A stretch of DNA of 14,709 bases, taken from NCBI GenBank assembly GCA_964657395.1, contig CAZZUX010000100.1:1-14709 (forward strand), read 5' to 3'. The notes beneath the pieces were generated by a model. The model saw only the letters and a program-made list of their open reading frames with translations. It did not search any database and was not told where the DNA came from. Of this stretch, positions 14,659 through 14,709 are shown one piece after another; within the stretch, counting starts at the first letter, position 1, and each line of letters starts with the position of its first letter. A program made the translations under genes and the position numbers. Source of the DNA: G963692885 sp964657395. GTDB lineage: Bacteria; Acidobacteriota; Terriglobia; Terriglobales; Acidobacteriaceae.

Positions 14659-14709
<51 letters not shown>

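Overview
The window is a roughly 60% GC bacterial chromosome segment with ordinary housekeeping and envelope genes and no sign of a mobile element, prophage or CRISPR array. The gene set suggests an Acidobacteriota member of the Terriglobia type. The clues are a pilus/secretion cluster ending in a Gly/Ser/Thr-rich pseudopilin-like protein, a large secreted DUF1800 protein, a class IV-type histone deacetylase-like enzyme and an SGNH hydrolase. This assignment is inferred from family recognition only, without a database search.

Region 1 (1-6539, + strand) is a compact type IV filament assembly operon. It holds the 3' part of a PilC/GspF platform gene, the PilB/GspE assembly ATPase, and PilM-, PilN-, PilO- and PilP/GspC-like alignment-complex genes. 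It ends with a prepilin-like gene with unusually long low-complexity segments. From pilM to the pilP-like gene the reading frames overlap or nearly touch (TAATG, ATGA and a 2-base gap), so they are probably co-translated. The ATPase drives the inner-membrane platform, PilM-N-O-P bridges it towards the outer membrane, and the last product is probably a pilin or pseudopilin client. The set mixes T4P-like (PilMNO) and T2SS-like (GspC/GspG-like) traits. No secretin is in the window.

Region 2 (6558-10491, - strand) carries a DUF1800 exported protein and, upstream of it, an MFS exporter of the EntS-like MFS_3 group. The DUF1800 gene converges on the pilus operon with only 18 bases between stop codons.

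Region 3 (10549-12354) holds a + strand histone deacetylase-family amidohydrolase divergent from the MFS gene. It converges, with a 12-base gap, on a - strand secreted SGNH/GDSL hydrolase.

Region 4 (12447-14709, + strand) has ffh (the SRP GTPase), a thiol peroxidase-like AhpC/TSA protein with a WCPYC motif, and an initiator tRNA cut by the window end with a recognisable sigma-70-type promoter.

No gene-free stretch exceeds 300 bases; the longest gaps are about 92-118 bases. The most unusual points are the pseudopilin-like protein lacking Glu5 and carrying two large Ser/Gly/Thr linkers around a folded island, the PilM whose nucleotide-binding motifs look destroyed, a hairpin hiding an SD-like sequence near the 5' end of the MFS gene, and a tRNA promoter placed so that transcription would begin at about the mature tRNA 5' end.
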